Source: an uncultured bacterium (GTDB lineage Bacteria; Actinomycetota; Coriobacteriia; Coriobacteriales; Coriobacteriaceae). Taken from it: a stretch of DNA of 26,789 nucleotides. Shown here one piece after another: positions 1-6,507 of this stretch. Each line of letters opens with the position of its first letter. The first letter of the stretch is position 1. Position numbers and translations under genes: made by a program. The DNA lies in the NCBI GenBank assembly GCA_905216175.1, contig CAJMSV010000015.1, positions 1-26,789 on the forward strand, written 5' to 3'. The notes under the pieces were generated by a model, which was not told where the DNA came from, did not search any database, and was given only the letters and a program-made list of their open reading frames with translations.

Positions 1-740
1 TTGCGCTCGTCAAAATCGGCCTCGGCGGCAGACTCGTGGCAGAATGCCTTGACGACCTTCTGGCCGTTCATGACTTCCTCGATATGGCCCTCGACCACGC
101 CGAGCTCGGTCTGCTGCGCAATAAAGAAACGCGCGGAGTTGGAGCCGAGCAGCTTGGTCATAAAGGTCATAAAGGCGACACCGGCCACAATGACCAGGCA
201 CATCCACACGCTGTAGTACAGCATGATAAAGAATACCGTGACGATGACGATGGTCGTCATGAGCAGGTTGGGCAGCGACTGGCTGATCATCTGGCGCAGC
301 GTGTCGATATCGTTGGTGTAGTGGCTCATGATGTCGCCGCGCTGGTGTGTGTCGAAGTAGCGGATCGGCAAGTCCTGCATGCGGTTGAACATCTTCTCGC
401 GCAGCTTCTCGAGCGAGCCCTGCGTGACGATGGCCATGGCGCGGTTCCAGAACAGCGAGGACAGGATGCCGACGCCGTAGATGCAGGCGAGGGTGGTCAC
501 GAGCTGTGCGATCTTGGGCTGTGCAGCTTCCCAATCGCCCGACTGCCACGATTCGCTAATAATCTGCAGGGCGCTCTGAAGGAAGGTCGCGCCGATGGAG
601 TTGATGATGGCGCAGAGCACCACGCCGACGACGACGAGGGGCAAAAGCACGGGGTAGAAGCCAAAGAGCGTCTTGATGAGGCGCGACATGGTGCCACCCT
701 TGCGGTTGAGCGCGCGCTCGGCGGTCGTTGCCTTACTCAT
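1..740 (-). CDS. ABC exporter half-transporter, second subunit (partial, 3' end outside window)
   Basis: This is the N-terminal 246 residues of an ABC transporter subunit of the fused permease-ATPase type; the nucleotide-binding domain lies beyond the window edge. The start ATG at 740-738 overlaps the stop of the preceding ABC gene by 8 bases (ATGAGTAA), which implies translational coupling. The visible part is a type-1 exporter membrane domain: hydrophobic segments near residues 20-45 and 75-95 and a further helical pair around 150-190. Between them lies the family pattern of an intracellular coupling loop, with 'YFDTHQRGDIMSH' and 'TNDIDTLRQM'. A second loop with 'GHIEEVMNGQKVVKAF' follows. 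Because its partner carries a degenerate ATP site, this subunit is expected to supply the competent catalytic residues of a heterodimeric exporter like TM288 or BmrA-class partners, but that part cannot be seen. The substrate is unknown; drugs or lipids are usual for the family. Confidence 0.93.
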   Translation of the reverse strand, partial: MSKATTAERALNRKGGTMSRLIKTLFGFYPVLLPLVVVGVVLCAIINSIGATFLQSALQIISESWQSGDWEAAQPKIAQLVTTLACIYGVGILSSLFWNRAMAIVTQGSLEKLREKMFNRMQDLPIRYFDTHQRGDIMSHYTNDIDTLRQMISQSLPNLLMTTIVIVTVFFIMLYYSVWMCLVIVAGVAFMTFMTKLLGSNSARFFIAQQTELGVVEGHIEEVMNGQKVVKAFCHESAAEADFDER

Positions 741-2547
741 GTGCCTCGCCTCCTTCCTGGGTCTGAGCTTGTGTTGCGGATACCTCGGTGTCGACTTCGG
801 CGGCCTCTTCGCCCTCGGCAGACATCTTGTTCTGCGAGGTAAAGGTCTCGCGGTAGATCTCGCTCGTCTTGAGCAGCTCATCGTGGTTGCCGATCTGCGC
901 GATGCGGCCGCCCTCCATGACGATGATGCGGTCTGCATCCTGCACGGAGCTAATGCGCTGGGCGATGATGAGCTTGGTCGTGTTGGGCAGATAGCTTGCC
1001 AGCCCTGCGCGGATCTTGGCGTCGGTCTTGGTGTCGACGGCGCTGGTGGAGTCGTCCAGGATCAAGATCTTGGGGCGACGCAGCAGGGCACGCGCAATGC
1101 ACAGGCGCTGCTTCTGACCGCCCGAGACATTGGAGCCGCCCTGCTCGATCCAGGTGTCATAGCCCTTGGGGAAGCCGTCGACAAACTCGTCGGCGCAGGC
1201 CAGATGTGCCGCCTCGCGGACCTCTTCGTCGGTGGCGTTCGGGTCGCCCCAACGCAGGTTCTCGGCAATCGTGCCGCTAAACAGCACGTTTTTCTGCAAT
1301 ACCATGGCCACTTGGTGGCGCAGGGCGTCCAAGTCGTAGTCGCGCACATCCACGCCGCCCACGCGCACGGTGCCTTCGGTGGCGTCGTACAGGCGGGCGA
1401 TGAGGTTTACAAGCGTGGACTTGGCCGAGCCGGTGCCGCCGATGATGCCGATGGTCTCGCCGCTCTTAATGTGCAGGTCGATATCGTCGAGCGCCTGGCG
1501 CTTCGCATGCGCGGAGTACTTAAAGCTCACGTGGTCAAAGTCGATGGAGCCGTCGGCAACCTCGAGCACGGGCTCGGCGGGATCGGCGATCGTGGGCTCG
1601 GCGGCCAACACCTCGGTAATGCGGTGTGCCGATTCGTCGGCCATGGTCACCATGACAAAGATCATCGACAACTGCATCAGACTCATCAGAATCTGGAAGC
1701 CATAGGTAAAGATCGAGGAGAGCTGGCCCACGTCGAACAGCGTTCCCTGGCTCGTGATGATGAGCTTGGAGCCCAGGTAGATGATGACGACAAACGCGCC
1801 GTTGACGCAGATGTTCATCATGGGGTTGTTAAAGGCGAGCAGCTTCTCGGCGCGGGTGAAGTCCATCTGGACGTCGCGTGCGGCGGTCGCGAACTTCTCC
1901 TTCTCAAAGTCTTCGCGCACATAGCTCTTAACTACGCGCATGCCGGTGACGTTTTCCTCGACGGACTCGTTAAGGGCGTCGTACTTGTGGAACACGCGCG
2001 AGAAGATGGGGCGCACCTTAAAGATGATAAAGAACAGCCCAAAGCCCAGCAGTGGAATGATGACCAGGTAGACCATGGCGACGCTGCCGCCCATGATAAA
2101 TGCCATGGTAAAGGCGAAGATCAGTACCAGCGGCGCGCGCACGGCGATACGGATGATCATCATAAAGGCCTGCTGCACGTTGTTGATATCGGTGGTCAGG
2201 CGCGTGACGAGCGAGGAGCTCGAGAACTCATCGATGTTGGCAAAGCTGAACGTCTGGATCTTGTAGAACAGGTCGTGACGCAGGTTCTTAGCGAAGCCGC
2301 AGCTCGCATGGCTGCAGGTGACGCCGGCAGCGGCGCCAAAAGCAAGCGATGTCAGCGCGATGAGCACCAAAAAGCCCGCGGTGGGAAGCATCTCGGCCAC
2401 GGTGGCGCCGTCTTTGATGGCATCGATCAGGTTGGCGGTGATAAATGGAATCAGCATCTCGCAGAGCACCTCGCCAAGCACGAGCAATGGCGTAGCAACG
2501 GTGACTTTCATATAGTCGCGGATGCTTCCCATGAGGGTTTTAATCAT
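733..2547 (-). CDS. ABC exporter half-transporter with degenerate ATPase site
   Basis: A 604-residue fused membrane and ATP-binding subunit, full length for a half-size exporter. Residues 1-310 form the six-helix membrane domain, with 'TRLTTDINNVQQAFM' in the first coupling loop. The ATPase domain covers about 335-580: P-loop GGTGSAKST (370-378), Q-loop Q418, signature VSGGQKQR (474-481), Walker B ending D498. Three catalytic positions depart from consensus: Ala375 replaces the P-loop glycine, Asp499 replaces the catalytic glutamate and Gln530 replaces the H-loop histidine. This is the pattern of the degenerate site in heterodimeric exporters such as TM287/TM288. It starts at ATG 2547-2545, overlapping the marR stop by 8 bases (ATGATTAA), and its own stop overlaps the next ABC gene by 8 bases. 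The three genes are therefore one tightly coupled operon, probably an inducible efflux system. The substrate cannot be deduced. Confidence 0.96.
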   Translation of the reverse strand: MIKTLMGSIRDYMKVTVATPLLVLGEVLCEMLIPFITANLIDAIKDGATVAEMLPTAGFLVLIALTSLAFGAAAGVTCSHASCGFAKNLRHDLFYKIQTFSFANIDEFSSSSLVTRLTTDINNVQQAFMMIIRIAVRAPLVLIFAFTMAFIMGGSVAMVYLVIIPLLGFGLFFIIFKVRPIFSRVFHKYDALNESVEENVTGMRVVKSYVREDFEKEKFATAARDVQMDFTRAEKLLAFNNPMMNICVNGAFVVIIYLGSKLIITSQGTLFDVGQLSSIFTYGFQILMSLMQLSMIFVMVTMADESAHRITEVLAAEPTIADPAEPVLEVADGSIDFDHVSFKYSAHAKRQALDDIDLHIKSGETIGIIGGTGSAKSTLVNLIARLYDATEGTVRVGGVDVRDYDLDALRHQVAMVLQKNVLFSGTIAENLRWGDPNATDEEVREAAHLACADEFVDGFPKGYDTWIEQGGSNVSGGQKQRLCIARALLRRPKILILDDSTSAVDTKTDAKIRAGLASYLPNTTKLIIAQRISSVQDADRIIVMEGGRIAQIGNHDELLKTSEIYRETFTSQNKMSAEGEEAAEVDTEVSATQAQTQEGGEAHE

Positions 2548-3043
2548 CCAGTTCCTCCCAGGTTACACGGATTTTCTCGAGCATTTCGGCGAGCTGCTCG
2601 CGCTCGTCGTGGGTGAGCGCGCTAAAGGCCTGCTCTCTAAAGCGGATGCGGGCCGCCTGCTCAACGCGGGCCTTTTCCCATCCCGCATCGGTCAGGCGGA
2701 TGGTGAGCTGCCGACGGTCTTTGGGATTGCGACTGCGCTCGATAAGACCGCCCAGTTCGAGCTTGGACAGAATCTCGGAAAGGGACCCCGGCTTGAGGTC
2801 GAAGTGCATGCCGAGCTCCTGTTGGGACAGCTCGCCGGTCGGCTGCTTGGCGAGTAGGCAGACAATAGGCGCCTTGCCAGATATGCCGCCGCCGTGAAAA
2901 TGCATGTAATGGCCGCAAAACCCCAGCCCATGGAGGATTCTCTTGGCGAGACGGTCCTCCTTGGACTGAGTCTCGGGCTCGCCTACCGGCTGCGAGGGGT
3001 CGTCGCCGGGTTCATGCGGATGGGCGTGTGGTTCAACACACAT
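2540..3043 (-). CDS. MarR-family transcriptional regulator
   Basis: A 167-residue winged-helix protein. The MarR core spans about residues 50-150: 'LSQQELGMHFDLKPGSLSE' forms the helix-turn-helix, followed by 'LELGGLIERS' and the wing with the family hallmark 'DRR' and 'LTDAG'. A roughly 40-residue N-terminal tail precedes the core, is rich in His, Pro and acidic residues, and a second His-containing stretch (HYMHFHGG) follows; metal binding is conceivable but unproven. The start ATG at 3043-3041 has GGAG about 12 bases upstream, a little far. It is first in an operon with two ABC exporter genes, overlapping the first by 8 bases. A strong promoter and a perfect palindrome lie directly upstream, so it most likely represses its own operon and is released by a ligand, as is usual for MarR proteins that precede efflux genes. 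The ligand is unknown. Confidence 0.94.
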   Translation of the reverse strand: MCVEPHAHPHEPGDDPSQPVGEPETQSKEDRLAKRILHGLGFCGHYMHFHGGGISGKAPIVCLLAKQPTGELSQQELGMHFDLKPGSLSEILSKLELGGLIERSRNPKDRRQLTIRLTDAGWEKARVEQAARIRFREQAFSALTHDEREQLAEMLEKIRVTWEELDD

Positions 3044-3064
3044 ATCTAATCTTCGCTCCTTTCT

Positions 3065-3100
3065 TTAGTTAGGTAGTGGAATTGTTTTGTGCCTAACTAA
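3065..3100. promoter_or_regulatory. Probable MarR operator (9-bp inverted repeat)
   Basis: Perfect inverted repeat: TTAGTTAGG at 3065-3073 and CCTAACTAA at 3092-3100, separated by 18 bases. The right arm overlaps the -10 box of the marR promoter and the rest covers the expected start of transcription. Position and symmetry suit autorepression by the MarR protein encoded just downstream on the minus strand. Binding itself is inferred. Confidence 0.7.
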
Positions 3101-3127
3101 TCTAGGAGCATGAGAAATGAATGTCAA
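3099..3127 (-). promoter_or_regulatory. Promoter of the marR-ABC exporter operon
   Basis: On the minus strand a perfect -35 hexamer TTGACA lies at 3127-3122, then a 17-base spacer, then TAGATT at 3104-3099 as -10 (4 of 6 matches to TATAAT). Transcription would begin near 3092, giving a leader of about 50 bases that includes the palindrome and the ribosome binding site. The -35 match and ideal spacing make this the clearest sigma-70 type promoter in the window. Confidence 0.75.
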
Positions 3128-3142
3128 GGTACCAAACTAGTG

Positions 3143-3189
3143 GTTACGCGGTTTTACCAAACCGCGTAACGGCTCGACGCTGCAAACGC
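3143..3189 (+). repeat. Dispersed hairpin repeat, family A, copy 1
   Basis: A 12-bp perfect stem, GTTACGCGGTTT at 3143-3154 and AAACCGCGTAAC at 3159-3170, closes the loop TACC. It is followed by GGCTCGACGCTGCAAACGC at 3171-3189. The same loop and the identical 19-base tail recur at 14305-14351, with the stem altered only by paired changes; a more divergent copy lies at 8349-8389. It sits between the divergent marR and kinase genes, so it cannot be the terminator of either. Confidence 0.8.
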
Positions 3190-3254
3190 TCCCTGCGCTA
3201 CACTTAGTCGCACTGTGGCGCTGCTGCGCCGTGCCCGAACCAAGGGAGACCCTC

Positions 3255-4079
3255 ATGAAGAACACTCAGCTGCTGCTGATCAACGATATGTGCGGCTACG
3301 GCAAGGTTGCGCTTTCCGCCATGCTGCCGGTGCTGTCGCACATGGGTTACCGTATCCACAATCTGCCGACGGCACTTGTGTCCGATACGCTCAACTATCC
3401 CAAGTTCTACATCCATGACACCACCGAGTACGTGCGCCAGAGCCTCGCCATCTGGGAGGATCTCGGCTTTGAGTTCGACGCCATCTCCACCGGCTTTATC
3501 GTGACCGAGGAAGAGACGCGCATTATTTCGGACTTCTGCCACCGTCGCGCGCAAAAGGGCACCAAGGTGTTCGTCGACCCCATCATGGGCGACAACGGCA
3601 AGCTCTACGCCGGCGTGCCCGAGTCCACGATCGGCCTCATGCGCAGCCTGCTCGAGTGCGCCGACTATGCGGTGCCAAACTACACCGAGGCGTGCCTGCT
3701 CACCGATACGCCCATTGCCGAGCAAATCACGCCCGATAAGGGCCGCGCTCTTGTGGATGCCGTGCGTGCCTTGGGCGCCAAGTCGGTGGTCATTACGAGC
3801 GCTGTGGTCGACGGTGCGAATGTCGTCATCGGTTACGACCATGTGGCGGGGGAGTACTTTACGATTCCCTTCGACCTGATCCCGGTCTACTTCCCGGGCA
3901 CGGGCGACACGTTCTCGGCGGTGCTCGTCGGCCGCGTTATGGCAGGTTGGAGTCTGCAGCGCGCGACGAGCGATGCCATGCGCGTGGTAGCCGAGCTTAT
4001 CGAGCGCAATGCCGACCAGGAGGATAAGTCCGCCGGCCTTCCCATCGAGGCCTGCCTGGATGTGATTGACCATGAGTAA
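3255..4079 (+). CDS. Pyridoxal/pyridoxamine kinase (ribokinase family)
   Basis: A 274-residue cytoplasmic kinase that phosphorylates the 5' hydroxyl of pyridoxamine, pyridoxal or pyridoxine to feed the pyridoxal-phosphate pool. The N-terminus 'LLINDMCGYGKVALSAMLP' carries the usual substrate-side pattern of PdxK/PdxY, in the mid-region 'VDPIMGDNGKLYAGV' is characteristic, and 'FPGTGDTFSA' contains the anion hole and catalytic base Asp218 of the GTGD motif. Length matches the family. The ATG at 3255 is chosen because GGGAG lies 6 bases upstream; a GTG at 3231 would only add eight residues with no ribosome binding site. The 3' end overlaps the next gene by 8 bases (ATGAGTAA). The exact vitamer preference cannot be read from sequence; hydroxymethylpyrimidine kinase activity is a less likely alternative. 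Confidence 0.92.
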   Translation: MKNTQLLLINDMCGYGKVALSAMLPVLSHMGYRIHNLPTALVSDTLNYPKFYIHDTTEYVRQSLAIWEDLGFEFDAISTGFIVTEEETRIISDFCHRRAQKGTKVFVDPIMGDNGKLYAGVPESTIGLMRSLLECADYAVPNYTEACLLTDTPIAEQITPDKGRALVDAVRALGAKSVVITSAVVDGANVVIGYDHVAGEYFTIPFDLIPVYFPGTGDTFSAVLVGRVMAGWSLQRATSDAMRVVAELIERNADQEDKSAGLPIEACLDVIDHE

Positions 4080-4401
4080 CGCCGACGAGAGCAGTACCGA
4101 GGCGGCGGGCGAGAACAAGCCGCTCGGCGCGCCGCGTGGCAAGCGTCCGCGTATTCGCATTAGCTGCGTGGACCAGCTGGGCACATGCCGCTGCCATCAC
4201 GGGCACAAGCCGGGTGACGTCTTCGACTTCGACCGCGACCGCGGCAAGATGTGCGCCATGGCCTGCCATGTGGGCTTTCCCTATATCGACATCCTGCGCT
4301 ATGGCGGTACCGTGCCCGGCAACGAGCCCGGCACGGCAAAGTTCTGCTGTCCCGAGGTCGATACGTTGAACGTCTGGCTCGCCGAGATCGTCGACGAGTA
4401 G
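4072..4401 (+). CDS. Small Cys-rich protein, TIGR04076-like
   Basis: A 109-residue soluble protein of unknown function. After a polar, low-complexity N-terminus of about 25 residues the conserved part contains 'GTCRCHHGHKPGDVFDF', 'KMCAMACHVGFPYIDILRYGG' split over residues 60-80 and 'KFCCPEVDTLNVWLAEI' at the end. This pattern of Cys, a HKxGD turn and a LRYGG segment matches my memory of the TIGR04076 family, which has no assigned role. The seven cysteines suggest metal binding or redox sensitivity, which is inference. ATG 4072 overlaps the kinase stop by 8 bases, so it is translated with the kinase and may act on the same pathway or be a small accessory protein. No signal peptide or membrane segment is visible. 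Confidence 0.75.
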   Translation: MSNADESSTEAAGENKPLGAPRGKRPRIRISCVDQLGTCRCHHGHKPGDVFDFDRDRGKMCAMACHVGFPYIDILRYGGTVPGNEPGTAKFCCPEVDTLNVWLAEIVDE

Positions 4402-4403
4402 TT

Positions 4404-4471
4404 GAGCGTGGATTTTCTCCCGTTTAGAGCGCGCTTGAACGCTCAAAGTGGGAGATCATCCACGCTCGTTT
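4404..4471 (+). terminator. Long hairpin terminator between convergent genes
   Basis: Outer arms GAGCGTGGAT (4404-4413) and ATCCACGCTC (4458-4467) pair perfectly. Inside them CTCCC (4417-4421) pairs with GGGAG (4450-4454), and the tip is GAGCG (4427-4431) with CGCTC (4440-4444). The plus strand continues GTTTTAT, a short T-run, so it most likely ends the kinase operon. Convergent placement lets it also slow minus-strand transcription. Confidence 0.65.
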
Positions 4472-4512
4472 TATGCCGATGGCGTGGCACGTGCGTCCGC
4501 GTGCTCGCTTGC

Positions 4513-4959
4513 CTATAACTGCTCGAGCATGGCCGTGCAGCCGGCGAGCACATCGCGGTAGGTGGCATCGAAGTTGCCGGTGTACCAGGGATCGGCCACG
4601 TCGCCCGGGCGATCGGTCCAATCGAGCAGGTGCGAGATCTTGCCATCGGGGTCGCTGCCAAAAATGCGACGCAGACCTCGCGCGTTCTCGGCATCCATAT
4701 AGACAATGTGGTCCCAGTTACCATACTCTGCGCGACGCACCTGGCGGGCGCGGTGCGCAACGACGGGAATCCCGACTTCACGCAGCTTGGCAACGGTGCC
4801 ACGATGCGGCGGATTGCCGATCTCCTCGGTCGACGTTGCAGCGGAATCAATGACAAACTCCGCCTCGCGTCCAGCGCGGCGCACCAGCTCGGTAAACACC
4901 GACTCAGCCATCGTCGAGCGGCAGATATTCCCATGGCAGATAAACAGTACACGTTGCAT
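4513..4959 (-). CDS. Low-molecular-weight protein tyrosine phosphatase
   Basis: A 148-residue cytoplasmic phosphatase, typical length for the family. The catalytic P-loop is at the N-terminus: 'CHGNICRS', with nucleophile Cys8, Arg14 and Ser15. The general acid is Asp123 in 'ADPWYTG', and 'VIDSAAT' follows the usual beta strand. These are all the residues needed for a phosphocysteine mechanism. Start at ATG 4959-4957 is preferred because AAAGGA lies about 9 bases upstream and puts the P-loop at residues 8-15 as in relatives; longer in-frame starts would add an unrelated leader. It follows the MFS gene by 45 bases on the same strand and may share its transcript. In bacteria such enzymes dephosphorylate tyrosine kinases or arginine-phosphorylated proteins; which applies here is unknown. 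Confidence 0.94.
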   Translation of the reverse strand: MQRVLFICHGNICRSTMAESVFTELVRRAGREAEFVIDSAATSTEEIGNPPHRGTVAKLREVGIPVVAHRARQVRRAEYGNWDHIVYMDAENARGLRRIFGSDPDGKISHLLDWTDRPGDVADPWYTGNFDATYRDVLAGCTAMLEQL

Positions 4960-5004
4960 ATGCGGTTTCCTTTCGATCGCCATCATCGAGCTCGAGTATC
5001 GCAT

Positions 5005-6246
5005 CTACGCCTGCGCCCTCGCCCGCTTGCGCTCCCAGCGAGCCAACTTAATCGTCACCAGCGTGAGCGCCCAGGCCACAAGCGAGAACACGGCACCGAC
5101 CGCGCCAACGTAGGCAATGCCAGCTCCGCTTACCACGGCGCCGCCCACCGCGGTGCCAAACGAAATGCCGACATTAAACGCCATGGGTTCTACCGAGCTC
5201 TCGAGCACCATCGACTTGGGGTGGCGGCTGCGTGCCACGTTTATATAGTTTGTGATGCAGTACACCGAGAACAGGTACATGAGCATCGCCAGGCTAAAGA
5301 CAAAGACAAGTGCGAGCGGCATGGCAGCGCCTACGGCAAACAGCCCAAACAATGCCGCCGCCTGCAGCACAAACGTCACAAGCAGCGCCTTCATGCCAAA
5401 GCGCGCATCGATCCATCCGCCCAGGATGTTCGAGACCAGGCAGAACACGCCGTAGGCCATAAGCGTGGTACTGGCTTCGACCGTGCCCATGCCCAGCACC
5501 TGCTCAAGATAAGGCGTCACGTAGCCGTAGAACACATAGACCGACCCCACGCCAAACAAGAAGATGAGCATGCCAGTGATGATGCTCGGCTCGCGCAGCA
5601 GACCCGCCTGCTCGCGAAAGGTGGCAGGCTCGTCGGTTTGCCCGGCGCGCGGCATAAACGCCACGAGCGCTCCGCAGATCAAAACGGCAAAGGCCAGCGT
5701 GCCGTACATGGCCACGTGCCAATCGAGCGTGTCGGCCACAAATTTGCCAATCGAGGTCACAAAGACCATCGCCACGGAAAACGCACCGTACACTACCGAG
5801 ATGGCAAGCGAAGTTTGCTGCGGGGATAGAAGCTCAGGGATGTACGTCACGCCTACGGCGAGCAGTGCGCCCGAGACGGAGCCCAGGACAATGCGCGAGA
5901 TAAAGAGCACCTGGAAGTTGGGCGCCAACGCCATGACCAGGTTGCCGAGCACAAAGACGATGCTGTAGCACACGAGCAGCTGGTAGCGGCGAAAACGCCC
6001 CGTGCTGAGCGCGAGCACCGGCGTCGCGATAGCGTAGACCAGTGCGAACACGCTAATAAGTTGGCCTGCGGTGGCAAGCGATACGCCGAGTTCCGTTGCC
6101 AAGTCACTTTCGATGCCGATGACCACGAACTCGGAGCAGCCGAGCGAGAATCCCAACAGCACGAGCAGCGCCAGGCAGAGCTTGGTGCGCGCAGGGGAGA
6201 GCGCGGCGGCGGTTGACTTACTTTTAGGCGTGGTTGCGGCGATCAA
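5005..6246 (-). CDS. MFS transporter, AraJ/drug-efflux type
   Basis: A protein of about 413 residues with twelve predicted membrane helices, matching the major facilitator superfamily DHA1 group. Visible landmarks are helix 1 'LLVLLGFSLGCSEFVVIGIE', the 'TGRFRRYQ' cytoplasmic loop corresponding to motif A, 'SRIVLGSVSGALLAVG' in helix 4 and 'GGWIDARFGMKALL' as the second-half motif A. The Glu in helix 1 (CSEF) is common in sugar and drug exporters of the YdhP/AraJ kind. The start is uncertain. A TTG at 6246-6244 is preferred because GGAG lies 8 bases upstream and it leaves a 25-residue cytoplasmic tail. An open frame extends to 6366 but would run through a palindromic repeat. A 13-bp palindrome, GGGATT-C-AATCCC (6277-6289), lies upstream and might be an operator. 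Substrate unknown. Confidence 0.9.
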   Translation of the reverse strand: MIAATTPKSKSTAAALSPARTKLCLALLVLLGFSLGCSEFVVIGIESDLATELGVSLATAGQLISVFALVYAIATPVLALSTGRFRRYQLLVCYSIVFVLGNLVMALAPNFQVLFISRIVLGSVSGALLAVGVTYIPELLSPQQTSLAISVVYGAFSVAMVFVTSIGKFVADTLDWHVAMYGTLAFAVLICGALVAFMPRAGQTDEPATFREQAGLLREPSIITGMLIFLFGVGSVYVFYGYVTPYLEQVLGMGTVEASTTLMAYGVFCLVSNILGGWIDARFGMKALLVTFVLQAAALFGLFAVGAAMPLALVFVFSLAMLMYLFSVYCITNYINVARSRHPKSMVLESSVEPMAFNVGISFGTAVGGAVVSGAGIAYVGAVGAVFSLVAWALTLVTIKLARWERKRARAQA

Positions 6247-6303
6247 GGTTGTCACTCCAATGTCGCATTGATAAGCGGGATTCAATCCCTGCAACTCTAA
6301 CAG

Positions 6304-6336
6304 AATGTGACAAAGGGGCAGTCCCTTTGTCACATT
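6304..6336. repeat. Dispersed palindrome, family B, copy 1
   Basis: Perfect 14-bp arms, AATGTGACAAAGGG (6304-6317) and CCCTTTGTCACATT (6323-6336), around the loop GCAGT. It lies between divergent genes, so it does not terminate either. The core GACAAAGGG/CCCTTTGTC recurs at 13008-13042 with different but again fully paired outer bases. Confidence 0.75.
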
Positions 6337-6362
6337 GCGCTGCCGGCCAGTCGCCCAAACCA

Positions 6363-6415
6363 TCACAACATTCGATGAAAATCTCGAAAACGAGGAAAAG
6401 CGTCGAATGTTGTGA
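6363..6415. repeat. Inverted repeat with nested stem
   Basis: Arms TCACAACATTCGA (6363-6375) and TCGAATGTTGTGA (6403-6415) match over 13 bases. The 27-base interior contains a smaller stem, CTCG-aaaa-CGAG. It stands 26 bases after the family B palindrome in the same divergent intergenic region. It may be a mobile-repeat relic or a regulatory structure; no T-run follows. Confidence 0.6.
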
Positions 6416-6507
6416 CGGTTTTCGTGTCCGGCGCGGGTGAGCTTCGGTGTCGTCTGGGGGTATAAGACTAGCGAGTGTTTATTTGCGAGGCCTAAGGGGC
6501 GCCCCGT

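Noticed and set aside
36..2616. Long plus-strand open frames opposite the ABC exporter genes
   Set aside because: They are antisense shadows of GC-rich genes: no conserved domains and no ribosome binding sites, and the minus-strand genes are full families.
6461..6466. TATAAG as a -10 box for the unknown membrane protein gene
   Set aside because: No acceptable -35 element lies 16-18 bases upstream.
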